Assembly: GCF_001941965.1 (NCBI RefSeq)
Contig: NZ_MKZO01000024.1
Span: 23,895-87,894 of the forward strand
Direction: 5' to 3'
From: Pseudomonas putida
GTDB lineage: Bacteria > Pseudomonadota > Gammaproteobacteria > Pseudomonadales > Pseudomonadaceae
Length of the DNA stretch: 64,000 nt
Positions 55,282-63,714 of this stretch are shown piece after piece; positions within the stretch are counted from its first letter, which is position 1; every line of letters starts with the position of its first letter. A program made the position numbers and the translations under genes. Below the pieces are notes generated by a model. It did not search any database, had not been told where the DNA came from, and saw only the letters and a list, made by a program, of their open reading frames with translations.

Positions 55282-55464
55282 TCAGTCGTCCAGATGGTCG
55301 TCGTGGTCCTCGTCGTCCAGCACATCCAGGCCGTATTCCTCGTCTTCATCCTCGACGTCATCGAACATCGGGTCGGCGTACTGTTCGCCCTCCTCGTCAT
55401 CGTGAAATTCGTGGTCAAGAAGATGATCGTGCTCCGGTTCGTGGAGTTCGTCTTCGTCGTGCAT
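55282..55464 (-). CDS. Small very acidic protein (60 aa)
   Basis: Start at 55464 with AGGAAA upstream. More than half of the residues are Asp or Glu with many His (MHDEDELHEPEHDHLLDHEF...), giving an extremely low isoelectric point. There is no fold signature; it is probably disordered. Clusters such as EHDHLLDHEFHDDEE could bind metal ions. The ribosome-binding site and compact spacing support a real gene. Function unknown. Confidence 0.65.
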   Translation of the reverse strand: MHDEDELHEPEHDHLLDHEFHDDEEGEQYADPMFDDVEDEDEEYGLDVLDDEDHDDHLDD

Positions 55465-55534
55465 GGGCGGTTTCCTGCGTGCTCAAGGGATATGACCGCG
55501 CCTGTATAGGGCGTCGTTCGTGCGGCGTCAACGG

Positions 55535-56020
55535 TCAGAGGCGCTGGTGCATCTGGACCAGGGCTACCCGCTGGCCATTCTGGTCCTGGCGTTCCTCGAT
55601 GCCGAAGGGCACGAAACCCAGTTTCGGATACAGCAACAGGCCAGCGGTATTGTGGTTGAAGCAGGACACCTTCATCTCCCGGGCCTGATGACGCTGGCGG
55701 GCCACCTCCATCATCTGCTCCACCAGATAGCGCGCCACCCCACGGCCTCGGGCGTTGGGCGACACCAGCACATTGCCGAGGGAACAGGTACCGCCCTGCT
55801 CCCACTGGTAGAAGTTGGCGAACGCCAGCACCTCGTCGCCCTCCACCACCACGCTGGAATCACTGCGTTGCGCAACGGCGGCGGCCAGTTGCTCCGGGGT
55901 CAGCGGCCAGGTGCATTTGGGAAAGAAGAAGAACGCCTCATCTGAAGATTGGGCGAAGGTGCAGACGACGGGAATATCGCCAGGCTGGGCGGTACGGAAA
56001 CTCAGGGTCACGGGGTTCAC
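55535..56020 (-). CDS. GNAT-family N-acetyltransferase
   Basis: 161 residues. The acetyl-CoA site is LGNVLVSPNARGRGVARYLVEQMMEVARQ, with the R-G-x-G-x-A loop; SCFNHNTAGLLLYPKLGFVPFGIEERQDQNGQRVALVQMHQRL is the usual C-terminal part. Substrate unknown; similar to RimI/PhnO-like single-domain enzymes. The adjacent genes give no functional hint. Confidence 0.88.
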   Translation of the reverse strand: MNPVTLSFRTAQPGDIPVVCTFAQSSDEAFFFFPKCTWPLTPEQLAAAVAQRSDSSVVVEGDEVLAFANFYQWEQGGTCSLGNVLVSPNARGRGVARYLVEQMMEVARQRHQAREMKVSCFNHNTAGLLLYPKLGFVPFGIEERQDQNGQRVALVQMHQRL

Positions 56021-56205
56021 CTTTACTGGGTGGCGGTCGATCAGTTAACTACACGGGCTCCGAGGCCGCAAATGATGCTGGCGCTTTCACCTCGAACGCT
56101 CTATCACGGCTCATATAGCGTTAAAGTAAGACTTTGTGCGAATACCATTGGATCTTTTCAAATGATAATATTTCGCAACTCTGAGTCATCGCCCAGGGAA
56201 GGGAC

Positions 56206-56490
56206 ATGCAGGACAAGTACGAGATCCACTATGTGAAGAACGGCCTGAAGAAGGTCGTGGTGACCAATCGCAACGGCATGAACTGGCTGGAAGCCTGGAA
56301 GGCAGCGCTATTGATCGACGGCACCTGTGCCGGCGCGACGGTGGGCCTGCGCTGCATCGACGACGCCATGGCCCGCGCCGGGGAAAGCGGCATCAGCAAG
56401 GTGCGCTGGAACAAGGCGAGCCATATCGTCTCCTGGAGCGAGCGGGCCAGGCTGGATGAAAGCCGGTTGCTGGTGACGCAGATCGACTGA
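56206..56490 (+). CDS. Small hypothetical protein (94 aa)
   Basis: Starts MQDKYEIHYVKNGLKKVVVTNRNGMNWLEAWKAALLIDG and ends SRLLVTQID; GAAGGG lies just upstream. Mixed alpha/beta composition, no signal peptide or TM, two Cys. The EIHYV...EAWKAA opening recalls small Pseudomonas proteins of unknown function. AT-rich sequence upstream (56093-56200) probably contains its promoter. Confidence 0.68.
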   Translation: MQDKYEIHYVKNGLKKVVVTNRNGMNWLEAWKAALLIDGTCAGATVGLRCIDDAMARAGESGISKVRWNKASHIVSWSERARLDESRLLVTQID

Positions 56491-56493
56491 AGC

Positions 56494-56892
56494 TCAGGCC
56501 GGCTGGAGGTTACGCAAGGGCACCCAGCCGCTTTTCAACTCAGTGCCAACCTTGTGGGAGCCGGCGTTGCCGGCGATGAGGCCCTCAGGCTCGACATATG
56601 AACACCAGACCCAGCCATTCATCTGCCGCGCCCCGAAAACCCTCTGCCCTGAATCCACATCCAGCTCCCGAGCCGTGTAATCCTCCAGCGCCACCCCCTG
56701 CCCCGCTGCCAGTATCCTGATCACCTGCCCCGGCACCCAACCGCCCTGCTGTCCGGGCACGTCGCAGAAGTACCAGTTGTCCCAGCCCTCGTCGCCCTCA
56801 TAGCGCTCGCCCACCGCCAAGGGTGTGTGCTTGACGAAGCTGATGGGCTCGGGAAATTCGCTGCGGTGGGGTTCGATAACCAGATAAAGCAT
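56494..56892 (-). CDS. SH3-domain-like protein with in-frame REP insertion
   Basis: 132 residues, AAGGAG upstream of ATG 56892. It contains two SH3-like segments: residues 1-60 (FVKHTPLAVGERYEGDEGWDNWYFCDVPGQQGGWVPGQVI) and about 70-130 (YTARELDVDSGQRVFGARQMNGWVWC...SGWVPLRNLQPA). The W-x-W-C ... GWVPL pattern of the second unit is interrupted by about 17 residues, GLIAGNAGSHKVGTELK. The first 14 of these are the translation of a REP (56551-56584). The reading frame stays open. Function unknown; such proteins usually bind ligands through the SH3 grooves. Confidence 0.75.
   Translation of the reverse strand: MLYLVIEPHRSEFPEPISFVKHTPLAVGERYEGDEGWDNWYFCDVPGQQGGWVPGQVIRILAAGQGVALEDYTARELDVDSGQRVFGARQMNGWVWCSYVEPEGLIAGNAGSHKVGTELKSGWVPLRNLQPA
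56551..56584 (+). repeat. Single REP inside a coding sequence
   Basis: A GCCGGCGTTGCCGGC-subtype REP lying within the SH3-like gene and read in frame on the minus strand (PEGLIAGNAGSHK). All other REPs in this window are intergenic. Confidence 0.85.
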
Positions 56893-57063
56893 GGGGTGCT
56901 CCTTGCATGACCGGGCCGTCTATCCTGAGCAGCAAAGCGTGAGATTGCTACAACGTCGTTATGAAGTGGCAGAAGTCGCGCGGCGGTGGAGGGATCCTGG
57001 TCTACCCAAGGCCGAAGCCGAGCAAATTGCCATGCACCTTGGCGAGGGGCCCGAGACCTTCGA

Positions 57064-57235
57064 GGTGACCCCGGGTCGCTTGTCGACAGACCGCATGATG
57101 GCCACCAGGCGCAAGCCGACAGATCTTCAGCGTTCTCCAGATCGAGCGCCGTGCGGACGGCGCTCGATCTCAAGGGCGCCAGAAACGTCATGACAAGCAC
57201 CTGTCAGCCCTGATGCGATCTGCTGACGGGGCTTT
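57064..57235 (+). repeat. Second copy of the MITE body (about 172 bp)
   Basis: About a dozen mismatches relative to 50448-50617, same orientation, sharing the internal hairpin (GATCGAGCGCCG...CGGCGCTCGATC). The terminal inverted repeats are missing: the left flank differs, and on the right only AGATACCCA (57237-57245) remains, followed by REP-like GCGATGAGGC. It lies in the 565-bp gene-free stretch 56893-57457; the rest of that gap shows nothing recognisable beyond the upstream region of the SH3-like gene and the leader of ybiT. Confidence 0.75.
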
Positions 57236-57457
57236 AGATACCCACGCTGCGATGAGGCAGCCCTCCCGCCGTACACATTCCCCACAACACCGTCATACAA
57301 CTCCCCTGCAAGCTGTGCGACAATGCGCGCCAAAATCCGGCCTCACCCCGCCTTCACTCCCCGACAGCCCGGTCCTGACGTGCCTTCCGTGCACGGCGGA
57401 CGAGCACGTCTGCCCCGGGCTGCAAGGCGTCACCCAAGTTACTGATAGGTAAGCATT

Positions 57458-59044
57458 TTGATTTCCACCGCGAATATAACCATGCAGTTTGGCGCCAAGC
57501 CGCTGTTCGAGAACGTTTCCGTCAAGTTCAACAACGGCAACCGCTACGGCCTGATCGGTGCCAACGGTTGCGGCAAGTCGACCTTCATGAAGATCCTCGG
57601 CGGCGATCTGGAGCCGAGCGCCGGGCAGGTCATGCTCGAGCCGAACACCCGCCTCGGCAAGCTGCGCCAGGATCAGTTCGCCTACGAGCAGTTCACCGTG
57701 ATCGACACGGTGATCATGGGCCACGAGGAGCTGTGGAAGGTCAAGGCCGAGCGCGATCGCATCTATTCGCTGCCGGAAATGACCGAGGAAGACGGCATGG
57801 CCGTCGCCGAGCTGGAAACCGAGTTCGCCGAGATGGACGGCTATACCGCCGAATCCCGCGCCGGCGAGCTGCTGCTGGGCCTGGGTATCCCGCTGGAACA
57901 GCATTTCGGCCCGATGAGCGAAGTCGCTCCCGGCTGGAAACTCCGCGTGCTGCTGGCCCAGGCGCTGTTCTCCGACCCGGAAGTGCTGCTCCTCGACGAG
58001 CCGACCAACCACCTGGATATCAACACCATCCGCTGGCTGGAAAACATCCTCACGGCGCGTAACAGCACCATGATCATCATTTCCCACGACCGTCACTTCC
58101 TGAACTCGGTCTGCACCCATATGGCTGACCTGGACTACGGCGAGCTGCGCCTGTTCCCGGGCAACTACGACGAGTACATGACCGCCGCGACCCAGTCCCG
58201 CGAGCAGTTGCTGGCCGACAACGCCAAGAAGAAAGCCCAGATCGCCGAGCTGCAGACCTTCGTCAGCCGCTTCTCGGCCAACGCCTCGAAAGCCAAGCAG
58301 GCCACCTCCCGCGCCAAGCAGATCGACAAGATCCAGCTGGCCGAAGTCAAGCCGTCGAGCCGGGTCAGCCCGTTCATCCGCTTCGAGCAGACCAAGAAGC
58401 TGCACCGCCAGGCGGTGACCCTGGAGAAAGTCTCCAAGGGCTTCGAAGACAAGCAACTGTTCAAGAACTTCAGCTTCACCGTCGAAGCCGGCGAGCGCGT
58501 CGCGGTGATCGGCCCGAACGGTATCGGCAAGACCACCCTGCTGCGCATGCTGGTCGGCGAAATGGCCGCTGACGCCGGTAGCGTGAAGTGGACCGAAAGC
58601 GCCGAGGTCGGTTACTACGCCCAGGACCACGCCCACGACTTCGAGGACGACGTCAGCCTGTTCGACTGGATGGGCCAATGGACCCAGGGCGAACAGGTGA
58701 TCCGCGGCACCCTCGGGCGCATGCTGTTCTCCAACGACGAGATCCTCAAGTCGGTGAAGGTGATCTCCGGTGGTGAGCAAGGCCGCATGCTGTTCGGCAA
58801 GCTGATCCTGCAAAAGCCCAACGTGCTGGTGATGGACGAACCGACCAACCACCTGGACATGGAATCCATCGAGGCGCTCAACCTGGCCCTGGAAAACTAC
58901 CCGGGCACCCTGATCTTCGTCAGCCACGACCGTGAATTCGTGTCGTCCCTGGCCACCCGCATCATCGAGCTGAGCCCGGATGGCGTGGTGGACTTCAGCG
59001 GCACCTACGACGATTACCTGCGTAGCCAGGGCGTCGTGGTCTGA
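57458..59044 (+). CDS. ybiT: ABC-F family ATPase YbiT
   Basis: 528 residues with TTG start at 57458 (AGG seven bases upstream); no ATG is available near the conserved N-terminus [43 protein letters not shown]. It has two nucleotide-binding domains: Walker [10 protein letters not shown] and GPNGIGKTT, signature loops [17 protein letters not shown] and [15 protein letters not shown], and Walker [12 protein letters not shown] and [11 protein letters not shown]. The linker [25 protein letters not shown] is the ABC-F P-site tRNA interaction motif. There is no membrane part. It acts on the ribosome; the sequence follows E. coli YbiT along its whole length. Confidence 0.95.
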   Translation: MISTANITMQFGAKPLFENVSVKFNNGNRYGLIGANGCGKSTFMKILGGDLEPSAGQVMLEPNTRLGKLRQDQFAYEQFTVIDTVIMGHEELWKVKAERDRIYSLPEMTEEDGMAVAELETEFAEMDGYTAESRAGELLLGLGIPLEQHFGPMSEVAPGWKLRVLLAQALFSDPEVLLLDEPTNHLDINTIRWLENILTARNSTMIIISHDRHFLNSVCTHMADLDYGELRLFPGNYDEYMTAATQSREQLLADNAKKKAQIAELQTFVSRFSANASKAKQATSRAKQIDKIQLAEVKPSSRVSPFIRFEQTKKLHRQAVTLEKVSKGFEDKQLFKNFSFTVEAGERVAVIGPNGIGKTTLLRMLVGEMAADAGSVKWTESAEVGYYAQDHAHDFEDDVSLFDWMGQWTQGEQVIRGTLGRMLFSNDEILKSVKVISGGEQGRMLFGKLILQKPNVLVMDEPTNHLDMESIEALNLALENYPGTLIFVSHDREFVSSLATRIIELSPDGVVDFSGTYDDYLRSQGVVV

Positions 59045-59053
59045 TAAACAGGT

Positions 59054-59084
59054 CGGCCCGGTCCCATATGTTGGGACTGGGCCG
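59054..59084 (+). terminator. Hairpin after ybiT
   Basis: CGGCCC-G-GTCCC / GGGAC-T-GGGCCG, a 12-bp stem with one G-T wobble and a 7-nt loop, 9 bp past the stop. No T run directly follows, so efficiency is uncertain. Confidence 0.6.
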
Positions 59085-59178
59085 GTTGCTGATCGATTAA
59101 TTCGTTAGCCTGCTTTCTTTTATTTCCGCACGCAGCCATGATGTAAGCCTTCAACCGCTTGCCTGCGAACGAAACCCC

Positions 59179-60375
59179 ATGCCCGCCGCACCCTCCGCTT
59201 CGCCCTCGTCGCTGTCTGTCACCCTGCAGATCCTTTCCATCGTCTTCTACACCTTCATTGCCTTCATCTGCATCGGCCTGCCGATCGCGGTACTGCCCAG
59301 CCATGTGCATGACGTGCTCGGCTACAGCGCAGTGGTGGCGGGCCTGGTGATCGGCATCCAGTACCTCTCGACCCTGCTCAGCCGGCCCATGGCCGGGCGT
59401 CTGGCCGACAGCCTGGGGACCCGCCGGACCATCGCCTACGGCCTGTTCGGCATTGCCTTTGCCGGGTTGCTGACCTGGGCATCAGCCTTGGTGATCAGCC
59501 TGCCGCTGCTGAGCCTGGTGCTGTTGCTGGTCGGCCGGGTGCTGCTGGGCATCGCCCAGGGCCTGATCGGCGTCGGCACCCTGAGCTGGGGCATCGGCCA
59601 GGTGGGCGCCGAACACACCGCGCGGGTGATCAGCTGGAACGGCATCGCGTCCTACGGCGCCATCGCCATCGGTGCGCCGGTCGGGGTGATCCTGGCCGGC
59701 GAGACCGGCTTCTGGAGCATCGGCCTGGCCCTGACCGCCCTGGCGGTGATCGCCCTGCTGGTGATCAGCAGCCAGCCATCGCTGCCGGTGGTGCGCGGCG
59801 AGCGCCTGCCGTTCTGGGCCGCCTTCGGCCGCGTCGCGCCCTGCGGCCTGGCACTGACCCTGGCCTCCATCGGCTACGGCACCCTGACCACCTTCGTCAC
59901 CCTGTTCTATCTGGAGCGCGGCTGGAGCGGCGCCGCCTGGTGCCTGACCGCCTTCGGCCTCTGCTTCATCGTCTCGCGCCTGCTGTTCGTCAACGCGGTC
60001 AACCAATGGGGCGGCTACCGCGTGGCGATCGCCTGCATGGCCGTGGAAACCCTCGGCCTGGCCTTCCTGTGGCTGGCCCCGTCACCGGCCCTGGCCCTGG
60101 TCGGCGCCGGCCTGACCGGCTTCGGCCTGTCATTGGTCTATCCGGCACTGGGTGTGGAGGCGATCAAGCAGGTGCCGCCCACCAGTCGCGGGGCCGGGCT
60201 CGGTGCCTATGCGGTGTTCTTCGACCTGGCCCTGGCGATCGCCGGGCCGGTGATGGGCTTTGTTGCCGCCCACCTGGGTTACGCCTGGATCTTCTGCGTC
60301 GCGGCGCTGTTGTCGCTGGTCGGCGTGGGACTGGTGCTGGTCCTGCTGCGCCGTTCAGTTGCCGGCGGTGTGTAG
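59179..60375 (+). CDS. yhhS: MFS transporter, YhhS-like
   Basis: 398 residues with 12 predicted TMs. LQILSIVFYTFIAFICIGLPIAVLPSHVHDVLGYSAVVAGLVIGIQYLSTLLSRPMAGRLADSLGTRRT contains the MFS loop 2-3 motif (GRLADSLGTRRT) and matches the YhhS/YnfM-type arabinose-efflux-like group. The C-terminal half has GFGLSLVYPALGVEAIKQVPPTSRGAGLGAYAVFFD. Probably exports small molecules; substrate unknown. It overlaps the convergent hydrolase gene tail to tail by 21 bp. Confidence 0.9.
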   Translation: MPAAPSASPSSLSVTLQILSIVFYTFIAFICIGLPIAVLPSHVHDVLGYSAVVAGLVIGIQYLSTLLSRPMAGRLADSLGTRRTIAYGLFGIAFAGLLTWASALVISLPLLSLVLLLVGRVLLGIAQGLIGVGTLSWGIGQVGAEHTARVISWNGIASYGAIAIGAPVGVILAGETGFWSIGLALTALAVIALLVISSQPSLPVVRGERLPFWAAFGRVAPCGLALTLASIGYGTLTTFVTLFYLERGWSGAAWCLTAFGLCFIVSRLLFVNAVNQWGGYRVAIACMAVETLGLAFLWLAPSPALALVGAGLTGFGLSLVYPALGVEAIKQVPPTSRGAGLGAYAVFFDLALAIAGPVMGFVAAHLGYAWIFCVAALLSLVGVGLVLVLLRRSVAGGV

Positions 60376-61386
60376 GCCAGCGCGACTGGACACACCCAAT
60401 GCCTTGTTGAAGAAGTGCGAGGCTTCCGACTGCAGCGACAGATGGATGCCCAGGCGGTCGACGCCCTCGGCATCGTTGCACAGCGCCGGCATCCGCGCCC
60501 GTTGCACGTCATCGCAAGGCGACATGAAGACGAAGTGCCCCGCCCCTTCCAGGCGGCGATAGTTGGGCGTCACCGGCAACTTGCGGGCCAGAGCCTCGGC
60601 ATTTTTGTCCACGGCCAGCAACTGGTCGTGGTCACCGCTGTAGATCAGCGACGGCACCTTCACATCGGACAATGCCTGACGCCCGAAACTCAGGCTCAAG
60701 GGCGCCATCAGCAGCAACGCGCGAATCCGCGGATCAGCTTCCGGCAGCAGGTCGGCGCGATCGGCGACCAGCTCGCCGTGGCGGGTGCAGGCATCGGCGT
60801 CCAGCGGGCGTTCCTGGCAGTAACGCCGCAGGCGCTGCAGGTCAGGCCGTGCCCCGGACAGAATCAACGCCGTCTCGGCACCGGCCGAATAGCCGATCAT
60901 GCCGACCTGGTCGGGGCTGACTTCGGGCGCCAGCAACGGGTCGTCGAGGGCGGCGGTGATCGCCGCGCTGATCTGCAAGGGACGCCCATACAGATTGCTC
61001 AGGGTGCCAAGGCGGCTGTGGTCCTTGTTGTTGTCGCCCGGGTGCACCGCCGCGACCACCACGAAACCGCGCCGCGCCAGGGCACTGGCCAGGTCGTGCA
61101 GGGCCATCGGCGTGCCGGTATTGCCGTGGGACAGGGCCAGCAGCGGGAAGCGCCCCATCACGACCGGACCCTCGGCGGCCACATTCAGTCGATAGCCGTC
61201 GATGCGCCGGACATGGGGCTGGCCACTGGAGGGATAGAACGCCAGCACCTGCATGGGCTGGCCATCCAGCGGGTCGGGGATGCTCATGCGGTGCAGGCCG
61301 ACGCTCCAGTGCTGCGCGGGCTCGGCCTGCACCAGCAGGCTGCAACCGAGCACCGAAAGCACCAACAATGTCCGTAAGACCCGCAT
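60355..61386 (-). CDS. PAF-acetylhydrolase-like alpha/beta hydrolase, exported
   Basis: 343 residues with signal peptide MRVLRTLLVLSVLGCSLLVQA. LALSHGNTGTPMALHDLASALARRGFVVVAAVHPGDNNKD leads to the nucleophile elbow MIGYSAGAE (Ser). An Asp in LIYSGDHDQLLAVD and a His in EGAGHFVFM complete the triad. The fold fits dienelactone hydrolase and platelet-activating-factor acetylhydrolase-like esterases. Cysteines in YCQERPLDADACTRHG and PCDDVQRARMPALC are probably disulfide-bonded in the periplasm. Substrate unknown. Confidence 0.85.
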   Translation of the reverse strand: MRVLRTLLVLSVLGCSLLVQAEPAQHWSVGLHRMSIPDPLDGQPMQVLAFYPSSGQPHVRRIDGYRLNVAAEGPVVMGRFPLLALSHGNTGTPMALHDLASALARRGFVVVAAVHPGDNNKDHSRLGTLSNLYGRPLQISAAITAALDDPLLAPEVSPDQVGMIGYSAGAETALILSGARPDLQRLRRYCQERPLDADACTRHGELVADRADLLPEADPRIRALLLMAPLSLSFGRQALSDVKVPSLIYSGDHDQLLAVDKNAEALARKLPVTPNYRRLEGAGHFVFMSPCDDVQRARMPALCNDAEGVDRLGIHLSLQSEASHFFNKALGVSSRAGLHTAGN

Positions 61387-61489
61387 TCTGTTTCACCTTG
61401 ACCCAAACGGCGACGACCCGCTCCATGCAAAGCATAGAGCGGGCCAAAACGCAGCGGATGAAAGCTGGATGAAACTCCTGACAGCCGGA

Positions 61490-62101
61490 TCAGGCGGCGA
61501 CGAACAGCTCGTTGGCGATCTGCGCCTGGGCGGCCTGCATCGCGTTGTTGCGCGGCTCTTCGCCATAGGCCAGGCCGTGGGCGCGAACGAACTCGACGTC
61601 GGTGATGCCGATGAAGCCGAGGAACACCTTGAGGAAATCTTCATGACCCACGCCGGTAGGCTGGCCAACGTGCAGGCCACCGGCAGTGGACACCACGATC
61701 ACCTTCTTGTTGCCGCACAGGCCTTCCGGGCCGGTTTCGGTGTAGCGGAAGGTCTTGCCGGCGACGGCGATGCGGTCGATCCAGGCTTTCAGTTGGCTGG
61801 CGATGCTGAAGTTGTACATCGGCGCGCCGATGACCACGGCGTCGGCCTCGAGAAACTCTTGCAGGGTTTCGGCGCTGAGCCTGGCTTCATGGGCCAGGGC
61901 GGCATCGCGCGCCTCTTCCGGGGTGCCGGCGGCCAGCAGGGTCGCCGAAGAGAAGTGGCTGATGGCGTCGGCAGCCAGGTCGCGGTAAATCACTTCCACG
62001 CCCGCTTCGGCAGCTTGCCAGGCCTGGACCACTTGCTGGCTCAATTGGCGCGAAGCCGAGTTGTCGCCGAGGATGCTGGAATCGATATGCAAGAGTTTCA
62101 T
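61490..62101 (-). CDS. azoR: FMN-dependent NADH azoreductase
   Basis: 203 residues; start at 62101 with GGGAGAA upstream. Flavodoxin-like fold: [28 protein letters not shown] holds the FMN phosphate-binding loop, followed by [23 protein letters not shown] and [16 protein letters not shown]. It reduces azo compounds and quinones with NADH. It is divergent from a LysR-type regulator; a perfect 6-bp palindrome lies between them. Confidence 0.93.
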   Translation of the reverse strand: MKLLHIDSSILGDNSASRQLSQQVVQAWQAAEAGVEVIYRDLAADAISHFSSATLLAAGTPEEARDAALAHEARLSAETLQEFLEADAVVIGAPMYNFSIASQLKAWIDRIAVAGKTFRYTETGPEGLCGNKKVIVVSTAGGLHVGQPTGVGHEDFLKVFLGFIGITDVEFVRAHGLAYGEEPRNNAMQAAQAQIANELFVAA

Positions 62102-62151
62102 GGGGTTCTCCCTGATTTGAGGACCGCTGGTCGGCGGTGACGATGGGGTGA

Positions 62152-62167
62152 ATCCTACCGATAGGAT
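62152..62167. promoter_or_regulatory. ATCCTA-N4-TAGGAT palindrome, candidate LysR site
   Basis: Perfect inverted repeat ATCCTA-CCGA-TAGGAT between the divergent azoreductase and LysR genes. A related, imperfect sequence TCCTACTGATGGAA follows just before the LysR start. Paired sites of this kind suit LysR tetramer binding and autoregulation. Confidence 0.5.
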
Positions 62168-62222
62168 CAATGAGTGATAAGATCCCGAATTCGCGTTAGT
62201 TCGTCCTACTGATGGAACAATC

Positions 62223-63131
62223 ATGCAAGACCTCAATGACCTGTTCTACTTCGCCCGCGTGGTCGAAGCGGGGGGCTTCGCCGCCGCAGGGCGCCAGCTG
62301 GGCATTCCCAAGTCGCGGCTGTCGCGGCGCATCGCCGAGCTGGAGGAGCGTCTCGGCACCCGCCTGCTGCAGCGCACCACCCGGCAACTGAAGCTGACGG
62401 CGGTGGGCGAGCGTTATCTGCGGCACTGCCAGGCCATGTTGCTGGAGGCGGAAATGGCCGACGAGGCCGTGGCCAGCATGACCAGCGAACCTCGCGGGCG
62501 CCTGCGGGTATCCAGCCCGGTCGGGCTGGCCCATGCCTTCCTGCCGGTGGTCATCACCCGCTTCCTGGCGCTCTACCCGCAGGTGCAACTGGAGATGGTC
62601 CTGGTCAACCGCCGCGTCGACCTGATCAACGAAGGCATCGATGTGGCCCTGCGCGTGCGCGATGTCGGGGACGAAGACCCGGCGCTGGTCACCCGCCGCC
62701 TCAACCGGGCGCAGATGCAACTGGTGGCGTCGCCGGATTTTGCCCGTGCGCACCCGCTGCAGCACCCGTCGGAACTGGCCGGGCTGCCGGTGCTGGGCGC
62801 GGTGGAGGCTGATCGCCTGGTGCACCTGCGCCTGCTGGATGCCGACGGCAAGCGCGAGGAACTGGCTCTGGAAGCCCGCCTGGCCATCGACGACTTCGTC
62901 GTGCGCAAGGCCGCCGCCCTCGCCGGCCTGGGCTTCACCGCCCTGCCCCTGTTGCACTGCGAGGAAGAACTGGCCCGGGGCGAACTGGTCAACCTGTTGC
63001 CGGACTGGTCGATGCCCAGCGGCTTCCTGCAGGCGGTCTACCCTCATCGACGCGGTGTGTTGCCGGCGGTGCGGGCGTGGATCGACCATCTGGTGGCATC
63101 GTTCGAGGAATGTGGAGAGCGTTATGTCTGA
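62223..63131 (+). CDS. LysR-family regulator, divergent from azoR
   Basis: 302 residues. [66 protein letters not shown] is the winged helix (about 3-68); the rest is a CrgA/DhcR-like effector domain ([52 protein letters not shown]). It is likely to activate azoR in response to quinone or azo-type compounds, as do related regulators. The stop overlaps the following gene by eight bases. Confidence 0.9.
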   Translation: MQDLNDLFYFARVVEAGGFAAAGRQLGIPKSRLSRRIAELEERLGTRLLQRTTRQLKLTAVGERYLRHCQAMLLEAEMADEAVASMTSEPRGRLRVSSPVGLAHAFLPVVITRFLALYPQVQLEMVLVNRRVDLINEGIDVALRVRDVGDEDPALVTRRLNRAQMQLVASPDFARAHPLQHPSELAGLPVLGAVEADRLVHLRLLDADGKREELALEARLAIDDFVVRKAAALAGLGFTALPLLHCEEELARGELVNLLPDWSMPSGFLQAVYPHRRGVLPAVRAWIDHLVASFEECGERYV

Positions 63132-63486
63132 GCGGCAGTTGAATGAAGAACAGGTCGCGGCCTTCTGCCTGGGCTTGCCCGGGGCCCGGGAAGACTACAA
63201 ATGGGGCGGCGTGCGGGTGTTCTCCGTGGCCGGGAACAAGATGTTCGCGGTGATGGACCTGGCGGGTGCGGGGTTGTCGTTCAAGGTCGACAAGGATCTG
63301 TTCGTGGGTTACGTGGATATGCCGGGGATCAGGCCGGCGCCGTATCTGGCGCGGGCGCACTGGATCAGCGTGGCCCGGCCCTATGCCCTGGGGCGCGAGG
63401 CGCTGGAGGATCTGTTGCAGCGTTCACACCAGTTGGTGGTGGGCAAGTTGCCAAAGGCACTGCGGGTGGGGTTGTTGCTCGACTGA
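63124..63486 (+). CDS. MmcQ/YjbR family protein
   Basis: 120 residues, start at 63124 inside the end of the LysR gene, so probably translationally coupled. LNEEQVAAFCLGLPGAREDYKWGGVRVFSVAGNKMFAVMDLAGAGLSFKVDKDLFVGYVDMPGIRPAPYLARAHWISV is the CyaY-like fold of the YjbR/MmcQ (double-wing DNA-binding) family. It is often found next to regulators; its molecular role is unclear. Confidence 0.85.
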   Translation: MSERQLNEEQVAAFCLGLPGAREDYKWGGVRVFSVAGNKMFAVMDLAGAGLSFKVDKDLFVGYVDMPGIRPAPYLARAHWISVARPYALGREALEDLLQRSHQLVVGKLPKALRVGLLLD

Positions 63487-63554
63487 GGCTCTGGCCTTGT
63501 GTGTGGGCTGATGGCCGACGCGGTTCAGGGAGGAGCGTGGCTTGCCCGCGAAGG

Positions 63555-63573
63555 CATGGGTATCTACATATCT
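63555..63573 (+). repeat. Solitary terminal-repeat-like sequence next to another REP class
   Basis: CATGGGTATCTACATATCT agrees with the first 19 bases of the MITE right terminal repeat (read inverted) at all but one position. It directly follows GGCTTGCCCGCGAAGG, the core of a second Pseudomonas REP class. No matching end was found to the right within the window. Confidence 0.5.
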
Positions 63574-63592
63574 CTCAGTGCCATACTGAGTG

Positions 63593-63714
<122 letters not shown>

